From Gnetum montanum (lineage: Eukaryota; Streptophyta; Gnetopsida; Gnetales; Gnetaceae), in NCBI GenBank assembly GCA_015680685.1, contig MNCI01022611.1, positions 1,520,645 through 1,584,644 on the forward strand: a stretch of DNA of 64,000 nucleotides. Direction: 5' to 3'. Within the stretch, counting starts at the first letter, position 1. The number at the start of each line of letters is the position of its first letter. Both the position numbers and the translations under genes were made by a program. The notes under the pieces were generated by a model. That model was not told where the DNA came from and searched no databases. It saw only the letters and a list, made by a program, of their open reading frames with translations. Below are positions 35,947 to 48,049 of this stretch, one piece after another.

Positions 35947-37890
35947 GGTGATGTCCAAAACTTAAGAAAATGGGCTAGTAGATCCTGAAATCAATTGAGC
36001 TAAAGATGATGAAAGATTGCAAAAGTGTATCCTTAATACAACACACAACTCATTATTCATTAAGACTCTTGTGAATTTTTGAATGAGGACATTTATCACC
36101 AAGAACCTAGAAGCAAGAGCATTAGTACCATCATAATGTTAAAACTATAAATTTAGAAAGATAATCATTCAAATATATTCATCAAGTATGTCCATGAAGT
36201 TATTATCATTTAATAGTAGTGTTGCTTATGACACTTGTTCAAATATACTTAATGCATACCAATGTTGCCTACATAGATCACAATCATATTGCAAGTCCCC
36301 ACATTTATCACAATCACATATGATATCTAAGATATGATCACCACAAGTAATGGATCAACTACATATGATAACTATATGATATCTACAGTCATCGTTAAAT
36401 TCTCCCCCTTTTTGAACATCATCAAAAAGGAGTAGAGCCTTACAACTAGAAATAAGATAAATCAAAAGAATATACCATCCAAGTAAGACCTCATAAAAGT
36501 TTCTCAATACATTTCTATAACTATGGAACTTTCATATGAATAAGTACATACATACTCAACTTATAAAAGATATATCAATTTTTAAATCAAGAGATAAAGC
36601 AATTTCTAAGGTGTCTGTATTGATCACATGTATCTTAGGAAAGCTTGAGGTATATTATCCATTTCAAAACTTTCTAAGAGGCTTTCATAATTTCATAATA
36701 GAGGTCTAAGTACTTCATCTTACTTTAGTAAAGATTGTTTAACAATAGGGGACATAAGTACACAAAATAATATGTATTCATAATATGTCAACCATCATAG
36801 AGATATATTCAAATGAATTCTAGATACTTGCACAAATGATGATCACTCTTAGATAACATAAATCTTAAAGATTACATCAAAAACATTGTGCTCTTTTATG
36901 TTCAATTTGTATCAAATGAATATACCTTTTGTTTCCTTCTTAAGAATTATGTCTTGGAGAAGATCTTCATAAACTTCCCAAGTATTGATGCTTCATAGTA
37001 ATTCATGAGGTCCAAGCTCCTCCTACATATGTGCTTATCATTTCTTTAATATTTTCAAAACTTAAAGTTAATTTTTCATAATCTTTCTTATTTAAGAATA
37101 TTGAGTAATCCAAAAAGGTTTATAAAAAGACAAAAATATTAGACAAAAATTAATAGGAACAAATCATAACAAATTTGTCTTGCTTGATCATCCAACTATG
37201 CTTTTCTTCATCATTTTCCTACAAAACTTGGTCCAAGTTCTCATGTTAGTAGCATTTTTGGATGTAATACCATTCTTAATTCTTAAAATTAGATATTTTT
37301 TAAAAAAGTAAAACTTTTAAAGGAAATGTAAGAAACTAAGTAGTTCAAGAGATAACATGAGAGATAGCCATACTACTTTGATTCCTTTTTTATGAATTAA
37401 GATATATGTTTCCATTGATAAAAAGAATTCATAAGATATTCAAAAACTAACCTACATTTTAACTGCCAAGCAAGGAAGATATTCAAAAATGAAACTTACC
37501 ATAACATATCTTACTTGACTATTGATTTGAGAAAGACTAATGAAGTTTGAGATGAGGTCCTCTATCATGAAGTACATACTTACCCTTTGATTTTTGTTCA
37601 TTAGTTCCTTTACTGATGTCTTCAATCTTGTATGGTAATCCTTCTTGTTCATGTTCTTCAAGATAAAAGAATCTATGGTCATTTATTCTAACAATTCATT
37701 CTTCTAAATATTTTTCCAACTTCTAGTCCATTATCCTTTGAAGTTTTTGCATCCTGCAAGATACACTCACTAGGCTTTTTTTGACAAGACTAAGCATTAA
37801 TGTTACTTTGTCCAATATGAGGATAATAAAAATCTTGTTTATATCCACAATTTTTTCAAACATATAAAGTATTTTCTTCATGAATAGATT
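35947..37890 (-). other. Interior of element G between gag and polypurine tract
   Basis: AT-rich and without recognisable pol motifs over nearly 2 kb. A minus-strand reading at 37682-37452 is rich in Lys, Asn and Ser and resembles nothing I know. The G-rich stretch at about 36414-36400 (minus) is the usual border after a Tork-type pol, so pol appears to have been removed between it and gag. Confidence 0.55.
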
Positions 37891-37899
37891 TTTCAAACT

Positions 37900-39240
37900 T
37901 GATTATGCTTGAGCTAGTACCAGTATCCTTTTATGGGGTTTCTTCCAAGCTTTCACTTCAAGGTTGATTATCCTTGCTTTCACTGACATCTTCTTCTTGA
38001 GTATCCCTGAATTTTTCCTCATCTAATGGGGTTAGTAGTTGAATATTAACCTTTATGTATGAGATTTATCCTTCTAATTTGGAAGATAATGTATAAATTT
38101 CAGAAACTTTTCTATTCATATTTTTCTTTACCTTTTTGAGTAAGTAATATAAGATATGAATTTCTTCACATAATTCACTATATCTTTCATCATACTTACC
38201 ACCTAGTTCAGAAAATATTTGTGATGAATCTTCATTTGTAAGGGCCATATATATGAGCTAAGAACCTTTCGTGGTGTCATCAACCTCTTCTTTTCTTTGT
38301 TCTCCATCATTCCAGTTTGTGTAGAACTTGGTCTTTTTCATATTCACATTAGTCTTATCCTTTTGTTGTAACTACCATTGCTAGGACATTTAGAGGCTCA
38401 GTGGCTTCTTCCACCACATACCCAACATTCTATTGAAAAAGCATCAAAATGAGAGCTTGAAATTTTTTTAACTCTATCATTACCTTTGAATTTGGATTGG
38501 TTAGATCCTTGTTGATTGAAACTATTATCCATTTTTACTAGAATCCTTTGAATTCTCCTTGATAGAAGTGCTATTTCTTCCTCATTATTCATTTCTTGTT
38601 CACCTTGGTCCTACTATTTGGATGCTAATTTCAAGGTGATGGGATTTTCTTTTATTTCTCCTTTCCTTATGAGATTCATTTCATAAGAAATAAGAGAACT
38701 TTGGAGCTCTTCAAATTTTAAGATAAAAAAATATCTAATTCCTTCCATAGTGGTAACCTTAGGTTTAAATTCAAGGTACAATGTTCTAATCATTTTAATT
38801 ATTACAACACTTTTAGGAAAGTCCTTTTCTATACCCCTAATTACTACAACTAGATCATTTGCCCTAGAAAAATAATCTTTTATCTTTTTTCCTTCCCTCA
38901 TTTTGAGTTTGTCATACTCACTTTGCAAAACCAAGAGTTTTAATTATTTAACTATGGATGTGCCCTCATAGGTAGCTTCTAATTTCTTTGGCAGTTCTAC
39001 ATCTAGCTAGTATATTCAATTCATACTTGTTTAATGCATAATATAAATACTTTTTTGATTTAGAATCATACATAAACTTATCTCTTTATTTTGGTGTTCA
39101 CTTACTTTGTGGCTTGAGGGCCTTTTATGCACTATCAAAAAGTGGTATGTAACCTTCAAGGATGGACTCCCATACCTCAAACTCCATTGACTCGAAGAAG
39201 CCTTGCATCCTTGCCTTCTAATAGTGCAAAATTAAACTTG
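37900..39240 (-). pseudogene. gag: Decayed copia-type gag of element G
   Basis: From right to left the minus strand gives FFESMEFEVWESILEGY (about 39200), the usual start of the UBN2/gag core of plant copia elements. Then come TAKEIRSYL (near 38990) and MREGKKIKDYFSRANDLVVV (38900-38840), with EELQSSLISYEMNL (38705-38660). A zinc-knuckle start, CWVCGGRSH, lies at 38425-38398. After a frameshift, MALTNEDSSQIFSELGG with a Lys-rich tail (38248-38066) matches the post-knuckle region of Tork elements. Several TAG stops occur. The second half of the knuckle is disrupted. Confidence 0.8.
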
Positions 39241-39318
39241 TCAAACATTGGTAGTTTTTGTAGGATGTCCCTTCCATAGTTCACTTTTTACAATTTAAAG
39301 TTGAATGTAAGAGTACCA

Positions 39319-39331
39319 GGCTTTGATACCA
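39319..39331 (-). promoter_or_regulatory. Primer binding site of element G
   Basis: Minus strand TGGTATCAAAGCC matches the initiator tRNA-Met primer site and lies four bases inside the 5' LTR. Confidence 0.85.
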
Positions 39332-39335
39332 CTTA

Positions 39336-40402
39336 TGAATTAAGAAATTAGAAGGGGGATTGAATAAGTTCCCTAATTGAAACTACATCTATCACAAAAA
39401 AATACCAAATTTTATGTGGTTCCCCAACTTGGGTACTTTCAAACTTGAAAGGTAGAATCCATGCACATCTCTAGACTTTGTTTCTCAATAAAATGTAATT
39501 TGAAGGGAACCGCACACTATACAAGCTTTGAGCTCTACACTGGAGTGTTTCATCACTATGAAACCACTCAACCCAAAAAGGTTCCAAGAAGCACAAAATG
39601 TGGTTTCAAGGATTTGACAACCTTTACAAAATTGAGCTTTGCTTTAGAGTGTTTTGATGCTACAAAATCACTCAACTCTACAAGCTCAATGTGGATGCCT
39701 TCTCTCAAGAAGCACATCAACCTTGTAGAGCTACAAGAAAAAGAAAATGATACAAGAAAAGAATGTAACTAAATTTACAAGTTTTTGTCATTGAAGCTAA
39801 ATACAACATACAACCAAGAAAATGATGTTATAATGAAGAATAAGAATACAATAACATGGATAAGACAATGATGGATCTAATTTAAATAGTTCTTGCCAAA
39901 TTTCCAAGAATTTGGTATCTTCTTATAGCCTTCAAGTTTCTAAAAGCTCTTTGCAATTCATGCAATGTCTACCCAATAGCTAATGTAGACATTCTCTTTG
40001 AAGTTGGGAAATCTACCTAAGATTGGCCTCAATTTATAAGAAATGTCTCACTGGAAAATAGAATTTTTTCTATGGGACATCACTAGGGAACATCTTCTTT
40101 AGGATAGAGATGTTTCCAATTTCTAGAAAACATCTCCTCAACTTTTGGGTTCCATCTTCTAAAGCATTCTCCCATCAATTTGTCTTCTTGCTAGTCCTTG
40201 GAGCATCTAAATTTGGTTTGGAGCCTTTGTTTTTATCCATGTTCTCATCTTGGGCTATGTGGTCTTTACTTTATCTTCTCATTTATTTCTTGAGTCATTA
40301 GTTCTTATGTGAAGTTCATGTTCATGTTGTACAAATAAATCATCCACAACAAAAATTATTTTCTCTCCATTTTGCTTAAGGTGTCAACATACCAAAAGGT
40401 CA
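39336..40402 (-). repeat. 5' LTR of element G
   Basis: Pair of 34846-35929. In plus orientation TGAATTAAG to AAAAGGTCA. It contains the same AGACATCT-type motif cluster (39985-40140), more decayed than in the 3' LTR. The plus-strand readings 39461-39772 and 40110-40301 are shadows across it. Confidence 0.82.
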
Positions 40403-41525
40403 AGTAATCAATCATTCCTAAAGAGGCAAGGAAATCAGTAGTTCCAAATTGATGTCCAAAAAATTCAAGGATTGAAAGAAGTAAAAGAATAGGCAAAACG
40501 AATGTTAGAAATTTTGTGGACTACTATAATTTTGATAAAAATTCATTAAGAAACCATGGCTGGCTTTGAGAAAATGTCATTCCACATGGATATCATACAT
40601 CATGTGCTTGTATAGGGACACATGCTCATCTTGGAAAATAATTGAAATAATTTCTCATGCCTGAGGTTTCATCCTACACCAAACTCATGGTAGTCCCATC
40701 AAGGAACATTTCAATCATCTTTTCTCATGAACCATCTTCAATCTACAAAGGTAATCAAAGATCATTTACTCTAGGCCTTTGCACCATATGTGATTGCTGA
40801 AATGGTGAATGTAGCTACAATCACCATTGCAAGCATATTATTTTTTTTGGTGTTAGAACTCTTGCAGGGCTATCATTTCATCCCACCGCTATGTAGCCTA
40901 GCATTGTGGAAGATCTATAATAGCATAACAACCACCAAGAAGGGATATCTAATCATCAAGCAATGCTATAACCAATTGTGGATCTCAGACATTGTCTCCT
41001 CGCTGGCAACAACATAGGTGGTAATTTTAGTTAAGGTGTTATAGTTGGCTGAGGGTATGCATGTGGTGTAATAGGTGTAAGGCTCATATTCTATGATGAG
41101 GGCTTTCACATATTCCTCATTTTCATCATGTCCCATGTCTCTATGGCTTGCCATAGTTGTGCTACTCCTAGGCATCTTAGGACTACATCTACACTGTGCC
41201 ACTAGCTATTACGCTATCATTTTGTGTTGCTTTCTATCATTCTATACCATCATTTTGTGGCATGTAGCCTTCCCCTACTACGATCTTTACCTATCGTGTC
41301 ATCTTCCCTCAACCTGCCTGTTGACTGCTACTACTGATGCTAAAAAACCCATCATCGCAAAATCCATCAAAACCCTCATCTACCATTTGCGCTATCCTCT
41401 ATATTTCTCATCATTTTTATCACCATGTGTACTATTTGTGCCTATGTCATCGATGTCATCACCTGTGTTGCCAATGTTATCACCCATTGTTGTCATCATC
41501 AAAAAACTTATTGGAAATTTTGACA
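40403..41525 (+). other. Element F interior, unassigned part
   Basis: No recognised gene. The plus-strand reading 41093-41587 (164 codons, rich in Leu, Ser, Cys and Tyr) crosses a CT- and CAT-rich low-complexity tract. E has a comparable CAC-rich tract at the matching place (57315-57990), so it is probably an element-specific low-complexity module rather than a gene. The first 600 bases show no similarity that I can see to E. Confidence 0.5.
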
Positions 41526-41529
41526 GTTC

Positions 41530-41985
41530 ATGGTGTCTGATGGGCACCGTGGACACTATTGGCATTGAAAAAAGTTGCCTCCTCTAGCACCTGCAAACAT
41601 TTCTAGCATTAGAAAATGCTACCTCCTCTAGTACTTATCACCACCACTAGTGTTAGAAAAAGCCACCTTTTTGGTAGCTATGGACATTGCCAACACTAAA
41701 AAATGCTACCTCCTTCGACACCCATGGACACCACCAATGTTGGAAAAAGTCATCTTCTTTGGCTCCTTTGGACACTACCAATGTTGAAAAATCTGCATTC
41801 TCTGGCATCCATGGAGATCATCAACATAAAAAAAAAGATGCCATCCTTAACACCTATGGATACTACTGGCACTGGAAAATGTTGCATCCTTTGGCATCCA
41901 CATACATCATTGGTGCTAGAAAAAGCTTTCTTCCTAGCATGCCGTGATGACCATCAATGTCATTGAAAGCTACCTCTTTTAGTAA
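41530..41985 (+). repeat. Minisatellite of about ten 44-bp units in element F
   Basis: Units can be followed by a core like TTGGAAAAAGCTACCTCC, with a CCATGGACAC-type half between cores. Cores start near 41560, 41608, 41649, 41692, 41737, 41779, 41823, 41866, 41910 and 41956, spaced 41-48 bases. Copies are diverged. Two overlapping plus-strand readings (41687-41947 and 41703-41966) exist only because the unit lacks stops in those frames. Confidence 0.8.
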
Positions 41986-42178
41986 TTTTGACCACTACAA
42001 ATTTTTCATTAACTTACAGGAGAGTTTTCAACAATTGACAAAAAATTTTAAAATTATCAAATAATGGAAAAATTTTAAATTGATGTTTGGGTGAGAAAAG
42101 TTAAATATTTAAAGATTTCAAAATTTGAAGAGATATTCAAATATACATGTTGGCAACAAGTTAGATAAAAATTTTGTA

Positions 42179-42245
42179 ATTAAGTGCATTTGTTTTGGAG
42201 TAGTACTTGGATGGGTGACCTTTGAGGAAGTCTCGTTTTCCATGC
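42179..42245 (+). ncRNA. 5S-rRNA-like segment in element F
   Basis: TTAAGTGC, then GAGTAGTACTTGGATGGGTG, ACC and GGAAGTCTCGTT follow the 3' half of plant 5S rRNA (the A-box AGTTAAGCG region, the internal control region, then GTGACC and GGGAAGTCC) in the right order and spacing. One block agrees with the 5S sequence at all but one of about 23 bases. The 5' half of 5S is not clearly present; E's copy keeps a trace (AGCACTA) at the right distance. It is a fragment inside the element, not a working 5S gene. A remnant of a 5S-derived SINE or of a 5S-bearing LTR element is possible. Confidence 0.72.
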
Positions 42246-42912
42246 CAAAGGCTTTTGACTTCAAAAGCCTTTTCTAGCAAATGAAAAGTGGTCTCCTATA
42301 GATCTCAACCTTCCAAACATAATGGTGAATTCAGATCTTCCACATGAAGCTCTGAAAATTAGCTTTCACTCCTTTTCCAACATGGTACCTCAAGACATTT
42401 AGAGTCTTTATTTATAGCATAACTCTGTCATACAAGGTCCATTTATAAAATATGAATAGTCATTTCTAATGTATTTCACCCTTCTAATCTCAATGGTGAG
42501 GTCATATTTATTATTTGGATACTTAATAGTTCAATGATATCATAAACTATGCCTTAAAAGGCTACAACTTAGACTAGCTAATCATGCTTAACAATTAGTT
42601 ATTAGGAGTAATAAATTTAACCTTTTGGACCTTAAGATTAAGTTCTTAACCTTTGTAGATAGTCTTAGATCACTAATTCATGGTGTGTGATTCGTTACAC
42701 TATTAAAGTCAATGTCTTAAGGGGGTAGAAAGGTCACTAATGTGTCTAGGTAATGTAGCCAGTTATTACCAACAAGATTAGTTGGAGAATCAGTCAATGA
42801 ATTAGTTGGTGAACTAGAATGATCAAGATGATGTATATCAATTTGTTTTACAATCAAATCATACTACAAAACATGGATAGTCATAATCTTACTCCAACAA
42901 GGTGTATGATAG
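42246..42912 (+). other. Element F interior shared with E
   Basis: Non-coding, matching E 57100-56390 inverted; for example the AAGGGGGTAGAAAGGTCA block at 42719 matches 56688-56670. It leads directly into the CCR4-like segment, which continues across element C at 52305. The last five bases (42908-42912, GATAG) are the target duplication of C. Confidence 0.7.
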
Positions 42913-43736
42913 TGTGAGCAGCGAGGCCTCCCTACACCCAACCATATGAATCACTAAGGCCTTAACATGAAATCCAATCAAACTCTATGGACCTATAGTT
43001 TTATAGTGCAATATTTCCTCTAGGAAGTAAAATGGGAATTAAGAATATTCGTTGTCTTCCCAACTATACTTGTCAAGCTCAAGGGTATGATTTATGTGTA
43101 ATTAAGGTCCATGATTTTTCTCATTTTATGTTTTATAAGTTTAGTCACATACAACAAGAGTGAAATGTAGAGTAATTTATGATCTAATTTATTCATTGCC
43201 TAGCTAGCCTAACACAAGTACCCATCCCACTTTCCTAGGCACACCCATATAGTGCTACTTAGCTACCAAACATTAAGCATTGTTGGGTTACCAAGCACTA
43301 TATGTATGCTTGAAGTGGTCATGCTTGTGTTCACTAAAAACTAGAAACTAATTACTTAATTTAAATACATTAAAGTAAAGTTCATGAAAATAAAGTGCAT
43401 TAAATAAAACATTAATCTATTCTCAGTGCTACAAGGATTATTAAAAGGATTCATTTTTATTCCTGTCACACTGGTGCACTTAGGTACATCATTGTTTAAA
43501 AAAAGATTTGGACATAATTAGATTCTTGCTACAGGCACTTAGAAAATATTCTAACTTTGGAGAAAACAATCTTCAAGAGCTTTGCTAAGTATGAGAAAAC
43601 TAATCTCCCAAATCATGAGCCCAAGCGCTATATTTATAGGCCAACGTATACCCCATGATATCAAATATTCGATAACACATCCTAGGCTTTAATGTTGGGT
43701 ACCCAATATCAGAGCATGTGAAAACATGATTCATCA
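42913..43736 (-). repeat. 3' LTR of element C (824 bp)
   Basis: In plus orientation TGTGAGCAGCGAGG (one or two bases lost from TGATGAG) to GATTCATCA. The TATA box is on the minus strand near 43630-43638 (TATAAATATA). U3 (about 43640-43736) holds GATATTGGGTACCCAACATT. Confidence 0.9.
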
Positions 43737-45250
43737 TACCCCAAAAATTGAATCAAAACTCAGAGGAGGAATAAGTTTCTTACAAAATATTGGGAAGGTC
43801 TAGGATTATTGACTAACATACAAACTAACTTAGATAGAAGAAACAAACTCTGAGTGCCCATGTGTATGATGTTACAATCTTTTACAAAATTGGTGTTCAT
43901 GATAAGAGAAGTAAAAACCATAGGTAGAATTGACATCCATCCCTCTTGGTGATTGAAGAGTGAGAGAGAAGAGCCTGTGGATGATTAATGGTTATGGAAG
44001 GTTAAGTACAAAAACTTGGAAAAAACTACCTAAGAATTTTGACACATCAAACCAGGACATAAAGTAAGAACATGAAACTAATAGTGAGGTGAAACATGGA
44101 AAGCATAGATATATGAGAGAGAGTGGAATGGAGTTTCTCATTAAGGTCACATGAAGTCCCTTGTGAATTTTATAGTTAAATGATTTGATAGGATCCATCA
44201 TTAGTCTAGACCAAAACCAACCATGTTCAGTGACTTTGCATCACCATTCTAAGACTAGTCCATCCCCCTGAGACACAAGAGTTCTCCCATAGAATAACCA
44301 CCATTCTTTATGAAAGAAGAAAAGAGAAGTAGAAAGTGAGAAGAGGCCTTAGTTAGAGAGGACCTTTAGGCATGGGTAACATATCTTTCTAGTCCCATAA
44401 CCAATGCTTGTAGCCTATTTATTTCATCTAATAGGTATTCTTTGAATTCCTATTATTTTTTTTATGAGAGCCACACCATGCAAAGACTTATTCAACTTCC
44501 TTTTATTGGTCAACATGCAATGGTTAGAAATCCATGAAAACACACATGCACCTAGGCAAACTGAAAGGATTAAAGAATACCAAATCCCCTTGAATTCATA
44601 CCCTATTCAAACCTTTGAATGCTTTCCAATTCTACAAGTATCAAAGTTATAAATTTGTTAAAGTCTGGTTAATGAAAAAGGGACTACATGTTTCTAGAAC
44701 AAGAAAAACCATAGAGTTTGTGGATGGGTGGATGTTGTGGAAACACTACCTATTGCATAAAAAATAATCATGTCCTAATCATTCATAATGAAAATCAAAG
44801 CCAGAATCCAAACACCAACAATCAAATAAAAAAATAGTACATACCACCATCAAGCAATGCATTACCACTATGCCTAGCACTTATTAACAAAAAGTTAGAA
44901 AATCACACAAAAATAAAAGAAAATATAAAAGAAAGTGTAAAAGATTCAAGAAATAGAAAATGTACTAACAATGGTGTAAAAAAATAGAAAATTTTAATAA
45001 CATAAAAACAAGAATATGTAAAATAAATAATGTGTAAAACAAATAATGTGTAGAACAAAAAGGGTGAAAAATTGAGGGGCTACTTATATAGTTAGCATGA
45101 GTGGTCATCTTCCCCATGACTAAGTTGAAAGGAGGAGATCCAAAATATGGAGTGTGGTTGTCCATCTAATGAGACATTTGTTGTATTAGCTAGCTTATGT
45201 TCATGAAAAGGTTTGACTTGTTAAATATTAACTAGTTGTTTCTTGTCTAG
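43737..45250 (-). other. Post-pol spacer of element C
   Basis: 43737-43930 matches the region next to B's 3' LTR; 44000-45170 matches B 17150-18066. The junction near 43940-44000 is where the additional ORF is missing. Minus-strand readings at 44201-43992 and 45165-44965 are not genes; the second is an AT-rich artefact. Confidence 0.7.
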
Positions 45251-46120
45251 GCTCTTAGGTTTGTAGATCATCATGACCCTAGAAGAAAAAGTTTCATATA
45301 TGATGTAAGGTCATTCCCACAATGTTCAAAACCTAGTTCATTGAGGTACATGTGTGGGGTTCTAGTAGAGAACCTTATCTCCTAGTTGAAACTTGACTGT
45401 TCTAATTTTAAGGTCATGGCACTTTTTGTTGTAGGCCTTGTGCAACTTGTTAGATGATAGGGCCACTAATTGATTTTTGTCTAGTAGGTTGAGATTCATT
45501 AGTCTTTCTTTTTATGCTAGCCTTAAGTCAATGTCGGTCACAAGCTATTGAAAGTGTATGGAGCTTGAATTAAATGGGAAGTGTTGGTAATTTTCTGTAC
45601 AAAAGCTCATATGGAGAATAGCCTATAAAGAAGTTTCCATGTTGAGTGGTAGGCTCAAAGGGCATCGTTGAGTTTTGTGCTCCAGTATTTCCTATATTTG
45701 CTAAAAGTTCTTGTGAGAATCCTTGTGATTTTCCTATTGGTAACCTCATCTTGACCATTAGCTTGGGGGTGGTAGGGTGTTGTGAGTTTATGTTCAACCC
45801 CCAAGCATTGCATGAGCTTCCAAAAAGTAGCACCTGTAAAGTGAGTTCCATTATCAGAAATTAATGCATGTGGGACACCAGACCTATTTACAACATTTTT
45901 TATACAAATCTAGTAGCAATAGAAGATGTATAGTTGACGATGGCTGCTACTTCTACCCATTTTGTACAATAGTCAATAGTGACTATGATGTATGCCTTTT
46001 CATTTGACATGGGCATGATGAAACCCATGGGGTTAATTCCCTAGATGTCAAAGGATTCTAGTGGTTAAATCTATTGTTGAGGTTCCTCCATTTGAGTAGT
46101 CATTTCACCATCTTGTTGGA
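45250..46120 (-). pseudogene. pol: Decayed integrase of element C
   Basis: The core and C-terminal part are recognised by alignment with B 18100-18992. The block TIMSFEPTTQHGNFFIGYSP-like reading (45670-45600) corresponds to the AYHSTRK...GYS block. Catalytic blocks near 45990-45980 and 45860 are present in different frames, so at least one frameshift separates them. Several stops follow. The reading 45851-45570 joins parts of two frames. Confidence 0.75.
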
Positions 46121-47900
46121 TCATTCACAAGAGTGGACATATTGGTGAGCATCCCTAAGGATTGTTGGCCAATAGTGCCCTGCCATTAGGATTTTAATGG
46201 TCATGTGTCTCTTAGCATAGTGTCCTTTAGAAGGACCTTCATGAGAATCTTGGAGAATGTGTAGTTGATTGGCATTAGGGACACACCAATGAACAAAGCC
46301 ATCCATGCACACCTTGTAGAGGTGTTTGTTGATCTCAATGAAGTGTTTTACTTGGTAAAGAAATTGCTATTTCTTTTGGTTTCCACTCCTTATGGCATAT
46401 CTTGGATGAGAAGATAGGTAAGAATGCCATTGTACCATTTAAGCTCATTGGGAAATTGTTTAGTTATAGCCCCAAAATAGAGGAGTTCATCAGGAAACAT
46501 GTTAGATAGTGGGTTTTCTTCCTCTTTTTTGTTCCATTGTAGCTAAGATAAGTGATCAACGACCACATTCTTAGTGCCCTTTTGATCTACCATCATAAGA
46601 TCGAATTCCTGCAAGATCACCAGCCATCATATGACATGGGGTCTCACTATTGGGTTGTTCATCAAGAAGAAGATAACACTATGATGTGTACAAACATCTT
46701 GTACCCAAGCAAATAATGCTTGAACTTCTCTAGAGCAAACACCACTACCATCAATTCCATTTCTGTGGTGGTGTAGTTTAGTAGTGCATCCACAATGCCT
46801 TGGCTAGCATAGTGGATGTAATATGGAAATTTTCTATCGTTCATCTACATAAGCATGGCTCCAAAGGTGTAGTTACATGGATATGTCATGATGTGGAAAG
46901 GTATGAACTAATCAAGTGCTTATAGAATCAAAGTTTTCATAAGTTTCTATTTTAGTTGCTAGAATGCTCTTTCACATTCTATGGTCTAGAAAAATGGAGA
47001 ATCTTTCTTTGTCAACTCCACCAATAATTTTATGATCTTAGAGAAATTCTCTATGAATCACCAGTAATAGCAAGTATGTCCAAGGTATTATTGAACATCT
47101 TTGATAGTTTTTGGTTGGTGGGTTATTCTTTGGATGACCCTTATTTTCTCAAGGTTTACCTCAATTCCTATTTGTGATATTCTATGCTCCAATACACTAC
47201 CTTCCTAGATCATTAGGTGATTTTTTTTCCAATTGAACTACAAGTTGCTTTCAACACATCATTTTAGCACTTACTCCAGGTGATCTAGGGCTTGCTCAAA
47301 TGTCACTCCATAAGTGGAGAATTCATTCATGAAGACTTTCACACCACTTCTGATTTGCTATTGAAAAATGCTTAGAACTAGGAATTGGAATGTAGTAAGA
47401 GCATTGCATTACAATATGCAAAAGTCCCTCAAGCACTCATAAATGTTTTCTTCGTTTGGTCCTCTAGTGTAATTTGAATTTGGTTATAACCACTATAACC
47501 ATCTAGAAAATTGTAGTAGCAATGACCAAATATTATTTCTAACACCTAATCAACAAATGGCAATGAAAAATGGTCCTTGAATATTGCCATATTTAGTAGC
47601 TGAAAATCGATGCAGACCCACCACTTGCCACCTTTCTTTGGCACAATCACAAGTGGACTAACCCACTCAATATCTGTAATGGGATAAATGAGTCCCACCT
47701 TGAGAAGTTGTTTGATTTCTTCTTTGATGATCTGCTTCAATTTGAGGTTCAATCACCTTTGTGGTTGTCTCTTTGGATTCATGGCTAGATTAGTGTAGAT
47801 ACAGTGCTGGCATATCCTAGGATCAATCTCTATGAGTTCAATTTATGAAAAAAAAAAAAGCTACTGACCATTTTTAACCACATTCAATCGCATATTTTTC
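46121..47900 (-). pseudogene. pol: Decayed RT, RNase H and integrase zinc domain of element C
   Basis: The frame 46312-46121 reads RHMTIKILMAGHYWPTILRD, the integrase zinc-domain block of Athila/Tat pol, with a matching upstream CVPNANQLHILQDSHEG. RNase H lies at about 46850-46400 (YTTTEMELMVVVFALEKFKH). RT fingers are at 47752-47546 (EEIKQLLKVGLIYPITDIEW, then VSPLVIVPKKGGKW). The RT active site (about 47335-47300) reads FMNEFSTYG: both catalytic Asp are replaced. The protein would be inactive even without the stops. Confidence 0.82.
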
Positions 47901-48049
47901 TACTTTGGAATAATATTTGTATTGATTATGATTATATTTCCATTTTCTAAAAACACATATTCCATTCTGGATGGTAGCATTTTTAGTTCAAGGGGCTCTT
48001 TCTTGAAATTTTTAGGAATCTCCAACTCTCCCCAATAAGTATCATCATT

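Larger units (their letters stand above)
34846..40402 (-). mobile_element. Element G: Tork-like Ty1/copia element without pol
   Basis: Two direct LTRs of about 1.07 kb (34846-35929 and 39336-40402) enclose a 3.4-kb interior. The initiator-Met primer site lies inside the right LTR and the polypurine tract inside the left one, so the element reads on the minus strand. The interior begins with a copia-type gag and then passes directly to 3' non-coding sequence, including TTCAAAAAGGGGGAG (about 36414-36400), which normally lies just after pol in Tork elements. RT, RNase H and integrase are missing, so the element depended on others or was deleted later. I found no convincing target duplication; the left end is blurred. 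Confidence 0.78.

Noticed and set aside
41093-41587. 164-codon frame as a membrane protein gene
   Set aside because: Several frames are open at once in a CT/CAT-rich tract, and the position corresponds to a low-complexity module in E.
42179-42245. A functional 5S rRNA gene
   Set aside because: Only the 3' half is clear, with substitutions, and it is a single copy inside an element.
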